From the NCBI GenBank assembly GCA_013002885.1, contig JABDLS010000134.1, forward strand, positions 1-32,194: a stretch of 32,194 bases of DNA, given 5' to 3'. Positions 15,959 to 23,402 of the stretch are shown here, piece after piece. The notes below the pieces were generated by a model. It saw only the letters and a program-made list of their open reading frames with translations. It made no database searches and was not told the origin of the DNA. Position numbers and translations under genes: made by a program. The stretch is from Gemmatimonadota bacterium. GTDB taxonomy: Bacteria > Gemmatimonadota > Gemmatimonadetes > Longimicrobiales > Gaopeijiaceae. Every line of letters begins with the position of its first letter. The first letter of the stretch is position 1.

Positions 15959-17049
15959 ATCGGGTCCTGGTAGCCATGTCGGGTGGAGTGGATTCGTCGG
16001 TGGCGGCGGCGCTTCTCGTCGAGGCCGGTCACGAGGTGGTGGGCGTAACCATGAAGACCTTCTGCTACTCTGACATCCCGAGCCACGGGAAGACCTGTTG
16101 TGGACTGGACGGGATCATGGACGCCAGGAGGGTGGCGGACACCCTGGGAATCGCCCACTACGTCTTCGACGTGGAGGAGGACTTCACCCGCGACGTCATT
16201 GACGACTTCGTAGCCGAGTACGCCCGCGGCCGCACACCGAATCCGTGTGTTCGCTGCAACAGCAATACGAAGTTCCGCGACCTCTTCGAGCGGGGGCGCG
16301 CCCTGGGCTGCGATGGAATCGCAACCGGACACTACGTGCGTATCCACCACCACGAGGAGGGGTCGCGCCTCCTCCGTGGCCTCGACGACGCCAAGGACCA
16401 GTCCTACTTCCTCTGGGGTCTGCCGCCGTCCATGCTGCCTACTCTCCTCTTCCCCCTGGGGGAACTCACCAAGGCCGAAGTTCGCGCCCGGGCAAGAGAC
16501 CTGGGGTTGGTCACCGCCGACAAGCCCGAGTCTCAGGAGATCTGTTTCGTCCCCACGGGCGACTATCGCGACCTCCTGAAGAAGCGACTGGAGACCATCC
16601 ACCCCGCACTCGAGCCGGGTCCCCTGGTCACCAGTGAGGGTGAAGTGGTAGGGAAACACTCGGGCTACGCTGGATTCACCGTGGGTCAGCGGAAGGGGCT
16701 GGGAGGCGGATTCCCCGATCCCATGTTCGTTCTCCAGATCCGGGCCGACACGCGAGAGGTCGTCATCGGCCCCCGGGAGGAGCTCTTCCGCGATCTGGTG
16801 AAGGTACAGGAGGTGAACTGGCTCGGCCACGCGCCAGAGCCCGGTCATCGGGTACGAACCCAACTCCGGTATAGGGCGCCCCTCGTGGAGGCGACCGTGC
16901 GGGCCGCAGACGTCGAGGATGACATGATTCTCGAACTTGACGAGGCGCAACCGGCCATCACGCCCGGGCAATCAGCCGTCGTTTTCGAAGGCGACCGCGT
17001 CCTCGGCGGTGGCCGTATCGCAGGCGCGGCTCTCGGGGCCGCTCTCTGA
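15955..17049 (+). CDS. mnmA: tRNA-specific 2-thiouridylase MnmA
   Basis: This 364-residue protein catalyses 2-thiolation of the wobble uridine in Glu, Gln and Lys tRNAs using ATP and a persulfide. The PP-loop ATP site is MSGGVDSSVAAALL (8-21). The catalytic cysteines are C98 in NPCVRCN and C197 in ESQEICFVP. GHYVRI (125-130) and the DQSYFLWGL segment (148-156) are also family signatures, and the C-terminal barrel domain is complete. An unusual cysteine cluster near 37-49 (FCYSDIPSHGKTCCG) sits in the first insertion; similar cysteines occur in some non-proteobacterial MnmA. Translation is coupled to the upstream desulfurase by a 4-nt overlap, which is a direct hint that the desulfurase is its sulfur donor. 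Confidence 0.95.
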   Translation: MNRVLVAMSGGVDSSVAAALLVEAGHEVVGVTMKTFCYSDIPSHGKTCCGLDGIMDARRVADTLGIAHYVFDVEEDFTRDVIDDFVAEYARGRTPNPCVRCNSNTKFRDLFERGRALGCDGIATGHYVRIHHHEEGSRLLRGLDDAKDQSYFLWGLPPSMLPTLLFPLGELTKAEVRARARDLGLVTADKPESQEICFVPTGDYRDLLKKRLETIHPALEPGPLVTSEGEVVGKHSGYAGFTVGQRKGLGGGFPDPMFVLQIRADTREVVIGPREELFRDLVKVQEVNWLGHAPEPGHRVRTQLRYRAPLVEATVRAADVEDDMILELDEAQPAITPGQSAVVFEGDRVLGGGRIAGAALGAAL

Positions 17050-17067
17050 TCGCTCGGAGGCAACAGC

Positions 17068-17317
17068 GTGGAGCCTGAGTCTCTCCTCGCGGCCCTCGCC
17101 GACTTCGACGGGACGGGCACGGATTTGCTGGAGTCGGTCCGAGCGTCGCACGCTCCGACCCACGAACTCGTCGCGACCCTCATCGAAATGGCAGGTAGCG
17201 GCGATTCCACGATGCGTGTGGCCGCAACGTGGCTCCTCGGCAGCCGTGGCGTCAGCGCTGGTGGATCCGGCGCCGTCGGTAAGAGCCAGGGCAAGGAAGA
17301 TCACCGAGGAGCGGTAG
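17068..17317 (+). pseudogene. Short HEAT-repeat-like gene, apparently frameshifted
   Basis: A good ribosome site (CGGAGG, 8 nt before GTG 17068) opens a frame 18 nt after mnmA. Its first 55 residues are helical and HEAT-like, with LLAALADFDG, HELVATLIEMAGSGD and TMRVAATWLL. Beyond about 17235 this frame turns into Gly/Ser-rich text with poor third-position GC, and it runs 80 nt into the 3' end of convergent dnaJ before stopping at 17439. In the +1 frame the same bases read VASALVDPAPSVRARARKI, which looks like another HEAT helix, has high third-position GC, and stops at 17317, before dnaJ. The simplest reading is one small gene broken by a single frameshift, real or from sequencing. Confidence 0.45.
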
Positions 17318-17359
17318 ATCTGTGGGAAGGAACGCCGCCCAGTCCGTCTGGGATTCCGG

Positions 17360-18511
17360 TCAGTGCCGGAGGCCGGTCGCCTCGGCAAACTCCTCCATGG
17401 CCTTTTGCTCTTCGTCGGAGAGCTTCTCTGGCACGGTGATCTGGACCTCCACGTACTGGTCGCCCCTCCGCTCTCCCTTTTCGATCCCCTGCCCTCTGAC
17501 ACGGAACTTCGTGCCCGATTGGGTACCCTCGGGGATGTTGAGCACGACCTTCTTCCCGGAAATCGTCTTCACGCGGATCTTCGACCCCAGGGTGGCCTGC
17601 ACGATGTTGATGGGCACCGAGACGTGGATGTCGAGGCCTTCGCGTCGGAAGAAGCGATGGGGCTTCACCTTATAGGTGATGATGAGATCGCCTGGTGGAC
17701 CACCTGCGCGTCCCCGTTCGCCCTGACCGGAGAGACGCACCTTGGAGGCCGTCTCGACACCGGGACGCACATTGAGGGAGATCTTGCGCTGCTGACGAAC
17801 GGCACCCCGACCCGCGCACGACGGACACGGGGTCTCCGGTAGCTTGCCACGTCCGAAGCAGGCCGGACACGGACGCTTCACCGCGAAGCCCCCCTGCCCG
17901 AACGATACGTTGCCACTGCCACCGCATTCTTCACAGCGCTTCAGAGAGGTGCCCGGCTTGGCTCCATCGCCTCCGCACGTCGCGCAATCCTCGGTGATGG
18001 CGACGTTGACAGAGATCTTGCCGCCGCGCGCCGCCGTGAGGAAAGGGATCTCCACGACATACTCGACGTTTTCCCCCTTCTGTCGACCGGTGGGCTTCTT
18101 GGCCCCGCCCGGCGCAGCACCGCCCTCCTGACCCTTCTTGCCCAGGTCGAAGAGCGAACTGAACAGGTCGGAGATGTTGCCGAACCCGCCCTGGAGGTCG
18201 TCGAAGGAGAAGCCCGGGTCGCCTGGGGCGCCGCCTCCGGGAGGCCGCGGACCGCCGCGGGGAGCCCCGGCGCCGAAGCCACCCAGCCCACCGAAACGTC
18301 GCATCTGGTCGTACTGTTTCCGCTTCTTGGGGTCGCTGAGCACGGCATACGCCTCACCGACCTCCTTGAAGCGCTCGGCCGCCTTCGGATCGTCGCGGTT
18401 GGCGTCAGGGTGGTACTTCTTGGCCAGCTTCCGATACGCCTTCTTGATCTCCGCCGCGTCGGCCTTCTCGCTGACGCCCAGGATCTTGTAGAAGTTCTTC
18501 GCGCCGGCCAC
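17360..18511 (-). CDS. dnaJ: Chaperone DnaJ (type I Hsp40)
   Basis: The protein has 383 residues from GTG 18511. The J-domain at 1-70 carries the HPD motif in [11 protein letters not shown], followed by a long Gly/Pro/Phe-rich linker (about 72-140). The zinc domain has all four CxxCxGxG units ([32 protein letters not shown]), so it is a full type I DnaJ. The two C-terminal peptide-binding beta domains follow, with [15 protein letters not shown] and [19 protein letters not shown]. It delivers unfolded substrates to DnaK and stimulates its ATPase. It starts 6 nt after the grpE stop; dnaK is not in the window. Its 3' end faces the damaged HEAT-like gene. Confidence 0.96.
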   Translation of the reverse strand: MAGAKNFYKILGVSEKADAAEIKKAYRKLAKKYHPDANRDDPKAAERFKEVGEAYAVLSDPKKRKQYDQMRRFGGLGGFGAGAPRGGPRPPGGGAPGDPGFSFDDLQGGFGNISDLFSSLFDLGKKGQEGGAAPGGAKKPTGRQKGENVEYVVEIPFLTAARGGKISVNVAITEDCATCGGDGAKPGTSLKRCEECGGSGNVSFGQGGFAVKRPCPACFGRGKLPETPCPSCAGRGAVRQQRKISLNVRPGVETASKVRLSGQGERGRAGGPPGDLIITYKVKPHRFFRREGLDIHVSVPINIVQATLGSKIRVKTISGKKVVLNIPEGTQSGTKFRVRGQGIEKGERRGDQYVEVQITVPEKLSDEEQKAMEEFAEATGLRH

Positions 18512-18517
18512 GGGTCG

Positions 18518-19246
18518 TCAGCCCCGGGTGTACACGCTCACCCGGGCTGGCCGGACGAGGGTGCCTTTGAGGGAGTAGCCCTTCTGGAAGACCTGAGCCA
18601 CGGTGTCCACCTGCGCGTCGGTCTCGGCGGGGACGCGCATCATGGCCTCCATCCGTTCGGGATCGAAGGCCTCACCCTCCGGATCGACCATCTCGACCCC
18701 GGCCTCCTCCAGCTGGCGCATGAATTTCCGCTCGACCAGGTCGATCCCCTCCATGATCGCCTCCACAGAGGCATTCGAAAGGTCGAGGTCGGCGACCCGC
18801 TGGAGGTCGTCGAGAACGTCGAGGAGCTTTCCGACGAGATCGCCCTGGGCCCGAGTCCACGCCGACATCCGCTCTTGCTCGCTCCGTCGACGGAAGTTGT
18901 TGAACTCGGCGACGAGCCTGAGGTGGCGATCGTTCAGGGCGTCGAACTCTGACTGGAGACCGCTGCGGTCCGCCACACCGTCTCCCGTGGAGGACGCGCG
19001 TCCCCGGGCCTCGTCGGCGGTCCCCTTCGGTACGGCTTCGTCATGGACGTCAGCCGACTGCACACCGCCTTCGCCGGTAGCGGAAGCCCCCGCCTCCGCC
19101 GTCGGATCACCTTCCTCCTTGCTGGCCGCACCGTCCTTTTCGGTGGCGGCCTCCGGGTTCACTCCTACCGGATCGGAATCAGACCCGCCGGCGTCCGAGG
19201 CCTCCGAGTCCACGGTCTCGTCGTGGTTGGTCGTCTGTTCGGTCAT
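18518..19246 (-). CDS. grpE: Nucleotide-exchange factor GrpE
   Basis: The protein has 242 residues, longer than the usual 180-200 because of an acidic, disordered N-terminal tail of about 100 residues rich in Glu, Asp, Gly, Ala and Ser. The conserved part begins near FDALNDRHLRLVAEFNNFRRR, the long dimer helix. It continues through LLDVLDDLQRV to the beta-wing signature GYSLKGTLVRPARVSV at the end. GrpE releases ADP from DnaK. It pairs with dnaJ downstream (6-nt gap). The 81-nt gap upstream holds a hairpin after cinA. No CIRCE element was seen, so HrcA control is not supported here. Confidence 0.95.
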   Translation of the reverse strand: MTEQTTNHDETVDSEASDAGGSDSDPVGVNPEAATEKDGAASKEEGDPTAEAGASATGEGGVQSADVHDEAVPKGTADEARGRASSTGDGVADRSGLQSEFDALNDRHLRLVAEFNNFRRRSEQERMSAWTRAQGDLVGKLLDVLDDLQRVADLDLSNASVEAIMEGIDLVERKFMRQLEEAGVEMVDPEGEAFDPERMEAMMRVPAETDAQVDTVAQVFQKGYSLKGTLVRPARVSVYTRG

Positions 19247-19299
19247 CCTGAGCCTTCGATGCGTTGGGTGCGGCGAAGGAGAGTCCCATCGCCAGCGTG

Positions 19300-19335
19300 A
19301 AAAGATACAAGGTAGAGGGTCTGGGGTTCAGACCC
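19300..19335 (-). terminator. Possible intrinsic terminator at the end of cinA
   Basis: On the minus strand GGGTCTG-AACCC-CAGACCC (19335 to 19317) forms a perfect 7-bp stem with a 5-nt loop. It overlaps the cinA stop codon and is followed by TCTACCTTGTATCTTTT, a moderately T-rich run. It could end or attenuate the dnaX-cinA transcript before grpE. The T-run is interrupted, so the call is tentative. Confidence 0.4.
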
Positions 19336-20611
19336 CCTCACCCCCACCGACGAGCCGCCTGTACACGGCTGCGAGGGCAGCCTGCGCGGCCCTTTCCCGC
19401 ACGGCTTCCCTGTCGCCTGAAAAGCGGTGTAACGAGGCGCGGGCCTCATCGTGCACGCTGGTGGAAATCCATACGGTCCCTACGGGCTTTTCTTCACTCC
19501 CGCCACCGGGTCCCGCCACCCCGGTAACGCCTACGCCCACCTCGACGTCGAACCGAGAGACGACGCCGATAGACATCTGGCGAGCCACGACTTCAGAAAC
19601 GGCACCATCACGCTCCAGCTCCTCAGACGAGACGTCGAGTTCGCCCACCTTGACTGCGTTGTCGTAGGCCAGGATCCCTCCCACGAAGATCTCCGACGCT
19701 CCAGGAAGATCGGTCAGCCGCTTCGCCACCAGTCCACCCGTGCAGCTCTCAGCCACGGCGAGGCGCCAGCCACGACGCCGAAGCTGCCGCGACACCGCCT
19801 CGGCGATGTCCCCGCCGTCGGCTTCGAAACGCCAAGGTCCCAGAACCTCGTCGAGAGCCGCGATGAGCCGATCGAAACGAACATCCGCGTCGTCGGCCGA
19901 TCCACCCCGGACGGTGAAACGGAGGTCGACCCCCTGGAGGTCAGGGAGGTAGGCCAGGTCGATCCCCTCCTTGAGGTCGTCGGCAACGGACCCCAGCTTC
20001 GGCTCCAGCCGCTCGGCGAGGCTCGTCTCCGCCAACCCTGTGGTGTGGACCACGCGATGGTGGGTCGGAGGGCCCGAGAGGGCGTTCAGATGCTCGGCAA
20101 GGGCTCCCTCGACGATGTCCTTCAACTCCGCGGGTACACCCGGCAGGAGCACGACATGGACATCGTCGACCTCCAGCAAGATCCCCGGGGCCGTCCCGGA
20201 GGGATTCTCCAATGCGCGGGCGCCGCGGGGGACCTCAGCCTGGCCACGGCTCCTCCGTGGCACATCGTCATATCCGGAGCTCCGAAAATGGCTCTGAAGC
20301 CGCTGCTGCACCCCGGCATCGACGACCAACTCCCTCCCGAATCGCCGAGCGACGACTGCCTTCGTGAGGTCGTCCGGCGTAGGTCCCAGCCCCCCCGTCA
20401 CGATGACGAGATCGGCCGCGTCCATGGCCAGATCGAGCGACTCCTCGATGTCTGCGGCAACGTCACCGACCGTGTAGCCTCGGACGACCCGAATTCCCCG
20501 TGCGCTCAGATGCCGGCCGAGCCACGCCGCGTTGGAGTCCACCGTTTCGCCGAAGAGGAGCTCGTTTCCGACACTGATGACGGCCGCGGTGGTTCCGCCC
20601 TGTTCCAACAC
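19328..20611 (-). CDS. cinA: CinA family nicotinamide-nucleotide amidohydrolase / competence-damage protein
   Basis: The protein has 427 residues from GTG 20611, one nucleotide after the pgsA stop. The N-terminal MoCF-like domain has SVGNELLFGETVDSN, VIVTGGLGPTPDDLT and LLPGVPAELKD; in other CinA proteins this domain carries ADP-ribose pyrophosphatase activity. The C-terminal amidase domain has VAESCTGGLVAKRLTDLPG and GVTGVAGPGGGSEEKPVGTVW, with the catalytic-type Ser/Thr segment near 276-281. The enzyme deamidates nicotinamide mononucleotide in pyridine-nucleotide salvage. Both domains are complete. Cotranscription with pgsA is strongly implied by the 1-nt spacing, as is seen in many bacteria. 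Confidence 0.94.
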   Translation of the reverse strand: MLEQGGTTAAVISVGNELLFGETVDSNAAWLGRHLSARGIRVVRGYTVGDVAADIEESLDLAMDAADLVIVTGGLGPTPDDLTKAVVARRFGRELVVDAGVQQRLQSHFRSSGYDDVPRRSRGQAEVPRGARALENPSGTAPGILLEVDDVHVVLLPGVPAELKDIVEGALAEHLNALSGPPTHHRVVHTTGLAETSLAERLEPKLGSVADDLKEGIDLAYLPDLQGVDLRFTVRGGSADDADVRFDRLIAALDEVLGPWRFEADGGDIAEAVSRQLRRRGWRLAVAESCTGGLVAKRLTDLPGASEIFVGGILAYDNAVKVGELDVSSEELERDGAVSEVVARQMSIGVVSRFDVEVGVGVTGVAGPGGGSEEKPVGTVWISTSVHDEARASLHRFSGDREAVRERAAQAALAAVYRRLVGGGEGV

Positions 20612-20612
20612 G

Positions 20613-21257
20613 TCAGTCCTTGATCCCGACGACCCTGCGGTATGACCAGAGGTAGTCGATCATGGAATAGACGGTCAGCACGATGGCTACGGCGAGCGTC
20701 ACCGCGACCCACGCCCGGAGGCCGGTATCGAAGAAGCCCCAGAACCATCCGCTCCACGCCTCCTGGGCGCCGAGCCGGGACAGGGGATACCAGAGGAGGA
20801 GTCCACCGATGAAGAACATCTGAAACAGGGCCTTACGCTTCCCGGCCACCCCGGCAGCGATGACGACGCCCCGGCGAGCCGCGTACGCCCGAAAGACCGT
20901 GATGAACAGCTCGCGGCCAAAAATGACGACGAGCACCCACAGGGGGAACGGACCCCACCACGGGACGGCGTCCAGTACCTCGCCCCGATGGGAGATGACG
21001 TAGAACGGAATGAGTGTCACCACCAGCAACAGCTTGTCGGCGATGGGATCGAGGAGCTTTCCCATATCGGTGATCTGGTCGTAGCGCCGGGCCAGATACC
21101 CGTCCCAGACGTCGGAAAGGCCCGCTGCGAAGAAGAGGCCGAATGCGGCGAAGCGGGCCGTCAGGCTCGGGGAAAGAGCGAGCCAGAAGATCACCGGGCA
21201 GATGGCGATCCGCGAAACGGTGATGACGTTCGGCAGGTTGATGCGGCTGGCGCTCAC
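20613..21257 (-). CDS. pgsA: CDP-diacylglycerol-glycerol-3-phosphate 3-phosphatidyltransferase
   Basis: This 214-residue integral membrane enzyme makes phosphatidylglycerol phosphate. The full CDP-alcohol phosphotransferase motif is present: DG-x2-AR-x8-G-x3-D-x3-D, read as SDVWDGYLARRYD through GKLLDPIADK, with D49, D52, D70 and D74. The opening INLPNVITVSRIAICPVIFW is typical of PgsA. About six hydrophobic segments can be seen, and a short insertion with charged residues lies around the cytoplasmic loop ARRGVVIAAGVAGKRKA. The start is GTG 21257. It lies 43 nt after mglA and 1 nt before cinA. Confidence 0.94.
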   Translation of the reverse strand: MSASRINLPNVITVSRIAICPVIFWLALSPSLTARFAAFGLFFAAGLSDVWDGYLARRYDQITDMGKLLDPIADKLLLVVTLIPFYVISHRGEVLDAVPWWGPFPLWVLVVIFGRELFITVFRAYAARRGVVIAAGVAGKRKALFQMFFIGGLLLWYPLSRLGAQEAWSGWFWGFFDTGLRAWVAVTLAVAIVLTVYSMIDYLWSYRRVVGIKD

Positions 21258-21300
21258 GACGATGTCACCGTTCCCCGAAGCCCGGCGCGGCCCCGGAGAT

Positions 21301-21879
21301 CTATGAGAGCTCTTCGACGACCAACTTGCTTACGCACGAGAGCGTCTCGAAGACACCCGTGCCATCGATGGCCACCGCCTCGAAGTCCGGAACGCCCATG
21401 GGGTTGATCTGAGCGCGGAGGTCTTCCGGCGCAAGAATGTCATCGAGGTCGCGCTTGTTGTACTGGATGGCGAAGGGAATCGTCTCGAGATCGTACCCGT
21501 ATGTCTCGAGGTTCTCGTAGAGGTTGTGCATCGACTCGATGTTGGCCTCCGCCCGGGCTGACTGTGAGTCCGCGACGAATACGATCCCATCGACGCCCTT
21601 CAGGATGAGGCGCCGGCTCGCGTTGTAGTACACCTGCCCCGGCACCGTATACAGGTGGAAGCGGGTCTTGAATCCCCGCACCTCGCCCAGGTCGATGGGG
21701 AGGAAGTCGAAGAAGAGCGTTCGCTCAGTCTCCGTAGCCAGGGAAATCATCTTCCCCTTGGTATCCGGATTCACCCGCGAGTAGATGTACTCCAGGTTCG
21801 TGGTCTTGCCGCCCAGACCCGTCCCGTAGTACACGATCTTGCAGTTGATCTCACGTGAGGCGTAGTTGATCATCGACAT
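21301..21879 (-). CDS. mglA: MglA-like Ras-superfamily GTPase
   Basis: The protein has 192 residues and the bacterial MglA signature. The P-loop is GTGLGGKTT (19-27). [15 protein letters not shown], near 52-65, is the MglA-specific switch I region. The switch [18 protein letters not shown] (78-93) has the MglA TxPGQ form rather than DxxGQ. The NKRD guanine motif is at 141-144. MglA controls cell polarity, gliding and type IV pilus switching in Myxococcus; in other phyla its role is often unknown. The start is well supported by GGGGAGGT 9 nt upstream. No mglB or other GAP gene is nearby, so its regulator must lie elsewhere. It sits between the recR group and pgsA-cinA. Confidence 0.93.
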   Translation of the reverse strand: MSMINYASREINCKIVYYGTGLGGKTTNLEYIYSRVNPDTKGKMISLATETERTLFFDFLPIDLGEVRGFKTRFHLYTVPGQVYYNASRRLILKGVDGIVFVADSQSARAEANIESMHNLYENLETYGYDLETIPFAIQYNKRDLDDILAPEDLRAQINPMGVPDFEAVAIDGTGVFETLSCVSKLVVEELS

Positions 21880-22048
21880 GGGTCGACACTACCTCCCCAG
21901 ATTCTTGCAGCGTGTGGTCACGGGATCTCCGTTTCGGTCCTGAAGAGAAGGGCACGGCAGTCCGACGTCACGCGCCCTGAGGGCGGTCCGAGAACGGACG
22001 ACGGTTCTAAACTCGGCAGGCCCGACGCGAGGTGCAAGGCTCCCGATT

Positions 22049-22366
22049 TCACGCGGATTCTGCTTTGACACCAATCCTTCGAGCGTCTGCTTCTTCCAAC
22101 ATCCGATCGACGATGGCCTGGGCTCTCTCGCGAAGCATGCGACGAGGTTCCCAGGCGATGAAGTCGTGGAGGAGCCGAATGAGATCGACTGAAGCAGGTT
22201 CCCTGCCGATGTGCCCGAGAGCCGCGAGTCGCTTGAACGCCCGGGGGCTGAAGAGATCCCGCTGGTACCGGGAGATCTGTCCACGGATGATCACCGCGGC
22301 CAGCGCGCCCGCCGCCGCCGCGGCGAGCACCGTCAACCCTGCTGTTCGTAGCCTCTTGTCCATCAT
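22049..22366 (-). CDS. Small single-pass membrane protein of unknown function
   Basis: The protein has 105 residues from ATG 22366, which overlaps the recR stop (TGATG), so it is translationally coupled to recR. One hydrophobic helix lies near residues 8-28 (AGLTVLAAAAAGALAAVII). A basic and helical part follows, with GQISRYQRDLFSPRAFKRL and RMLRERAQAIVDRMLEEADARR. No motif is recognised. The placement and high-quality overlap argue that it is real. It could be a membrane-anchored coiled protein; no link to recombination is shown beyond the operon. ATG 22363 is an equally possible start. Confidence 0.7.
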   Translation of the reverse strand: MMDKRLRTAGLTVLAAAAAGALAAVIIRGQISRYQRDLFSPRAFKRLAALGHIGREPASVDLIRLLHDFIAWEPRRMLRERAQAIVDRMLEEADARRIGVKAESA

Positions 22367-22959
22367 CAAATTTCTCGGCGGCCGGCGAGGGCCTGAGCGA
22401 TTGTCGTACCATCAACGTATTCGAGATCGCTGCCTACCGGAATCCCGCGAGCCAGCCGGGTAACCCGGGGACCAAAAGGACGGATCTCCTGTTCGAGAAA
22501 GACCGATGTCGCTTCTCCCTCCACGGAGGCGTTCGTCGCAAGGATGACCTCCTGGATCTCTCCCGCCGCATCGTCGATACGGCTCAGAAGAGTCGCGACG
22601 TTGAGTTCGTCGGGCCCGACACCGTCCAGCGGTGAGAGCCGGCCGCCGAGGACGTGGAAGAGCCCGCGATACTGGCCTGTTCGTTCGATGGCACTCACTT
22701 CGTACGCCTCCTCAACAACGCAGAGGAGCGAGCGGTCCCGCCGCGGATTGAGACAGATGTCGCAAACGTCTTGCTCGGTGAAATTGCCGCACACCGTGCA
22801 CGAGCGGACTTTTTCGGCCAGATCCATCAAAGCCCGGGCGATTCTCCGCGGGTCTTCCTTCGAGCCCTTCATGAGGTGATGGACGAGGCGGAGGGCCGTC
22901 TTGGAGCCGATGCCCGGCAGTCGCGACAGCTCATCGGTGAGCCTATCGATGGCGGACAT
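22366..22959 (-). CDS. recR: Recombination mediator protein RecR
   Basis: The 197-residue length is normal for RecR. It has the helix-hairpin-helix LSRLPGIGSKTALRLVHHL (11-29), a C4 zinc finger (C54, C57, C66, C69 in CTVCGNFTEQDVCDIC), and a Toprim domain with CVVEEAYEVSAIERT and EVILATNASVEGEATSVFL. The end GIPVGSDLEYVDGTTIAQAL is the conserved RecR tail. It acts with RecO (and RecF) to load RecA on SSB-coated gaps. It follows ybaB after 81 nt, and its stop overlaps the small membrane protein start. The order dnaX-ybaB-recR is conserved across bacteria. Confidence 0.96.
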   Translation of the reverse strand: MSAIDRLTDELSRLPGIGSKTALRLVHHLMKGSKEDPRRIARALMDLAEKVRSCTVCGNFTEQDVCDICLNPRRDRSLLCVVEEAYEVSAIERTGQYRGLFHVLGGRLSPLDGVGPDELNVATLLSRIDDAAGEIQEVILATNASVEGEATSVFLEQEIRPFGPRVTRLARGIPVGSDLEYVDGTTIAQALAGRREI

Positions 22960-23040
22960 GGGCGCGGGGATCGAGTGGAGGTGGATGGAGTCGGGGAGCG
23001 CGGAGGCGGAGAAGAGGCCGCAGCCCCGCGAAGCCTCGGA

Positions 23041-23367
23041 CTAGAAGAGCTTGGGCAGCCCGGGGATGTTCATGGGCAGCCCACCGGTCGTCTTCCGCAT
23101 CTCCTTCTCGTACTCTGCCTGAGCCTTGTTCTGGGCTTCGCTCATGGCCGCGAGGACGAGATCCTCGAGCATCTCCACATCACGCGGGTCCACGCAGGTA
23201 GGATCGATCTGGACCTGCTTCGCATGCCCCTTTCCGTCGACCGTCACGGTGACCATGCCACCACCCGAAGACGCGGAGACCGTCTTCGACTCGAGGGACT
23301 CCTGGAGCTCCGTCATCTTCGACTGAAGCTGCTGGCTCAACTGCATGAGCTGAGAGAGATCGGTCAT
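23041..23367 (-). CDS. ybaB: YbaB/EbfC family nucleoid-associated protein
   Basis: The protein has 108 residues from ATG 23367. It shows the YbaB layout: an N-terminal helix LSQLMQLSQQLQSKMTELQE, a beta sheet with GGGMVTVTVDGKGHAKQVQI and DPRDVEMLEDLVLAAMSEAQNK, then a C-terminal tail. Members are DNA-binding dimers found in nucleoids. The open frame extends upstream to 23406, overlapping the dnaX stop, but the added 13 residues do not look conserved, so the internal ATG is chosen. It lies between dnaX and recR, the usual place. No ribosome site is clear. Confidence 0.93.
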   Translation of the reverse strand: MTDLSQLMQLSQQLQSKMTELQESLESKTVSASSGGGMVTVTVDGKGHAKQVQIDPTCVDPRDVEMLEDLVLAAMSEAQNKAQAEYEKEMRKTTGGLPMNIPGLPKLF

Positions 23368-23402
23368 GGAATCGTAGGGGACTGCGAGGAAAGGCCGGGC
23401 TT

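Noticed and set aside
19247..19327. CIRCE/HrcA operator before grpE-dnaJ
   Set aside because: No TTAGCACTC-N9-GAGTGCTAA-like inverted repeat is present. Only the hairpin after cinA is seen.
19451..20623. Long plus-strand open frame (390 codons) opposite cinA
   Set aside because: CinA motifs on the minus strand are complete. The antisense frame shows no family features.
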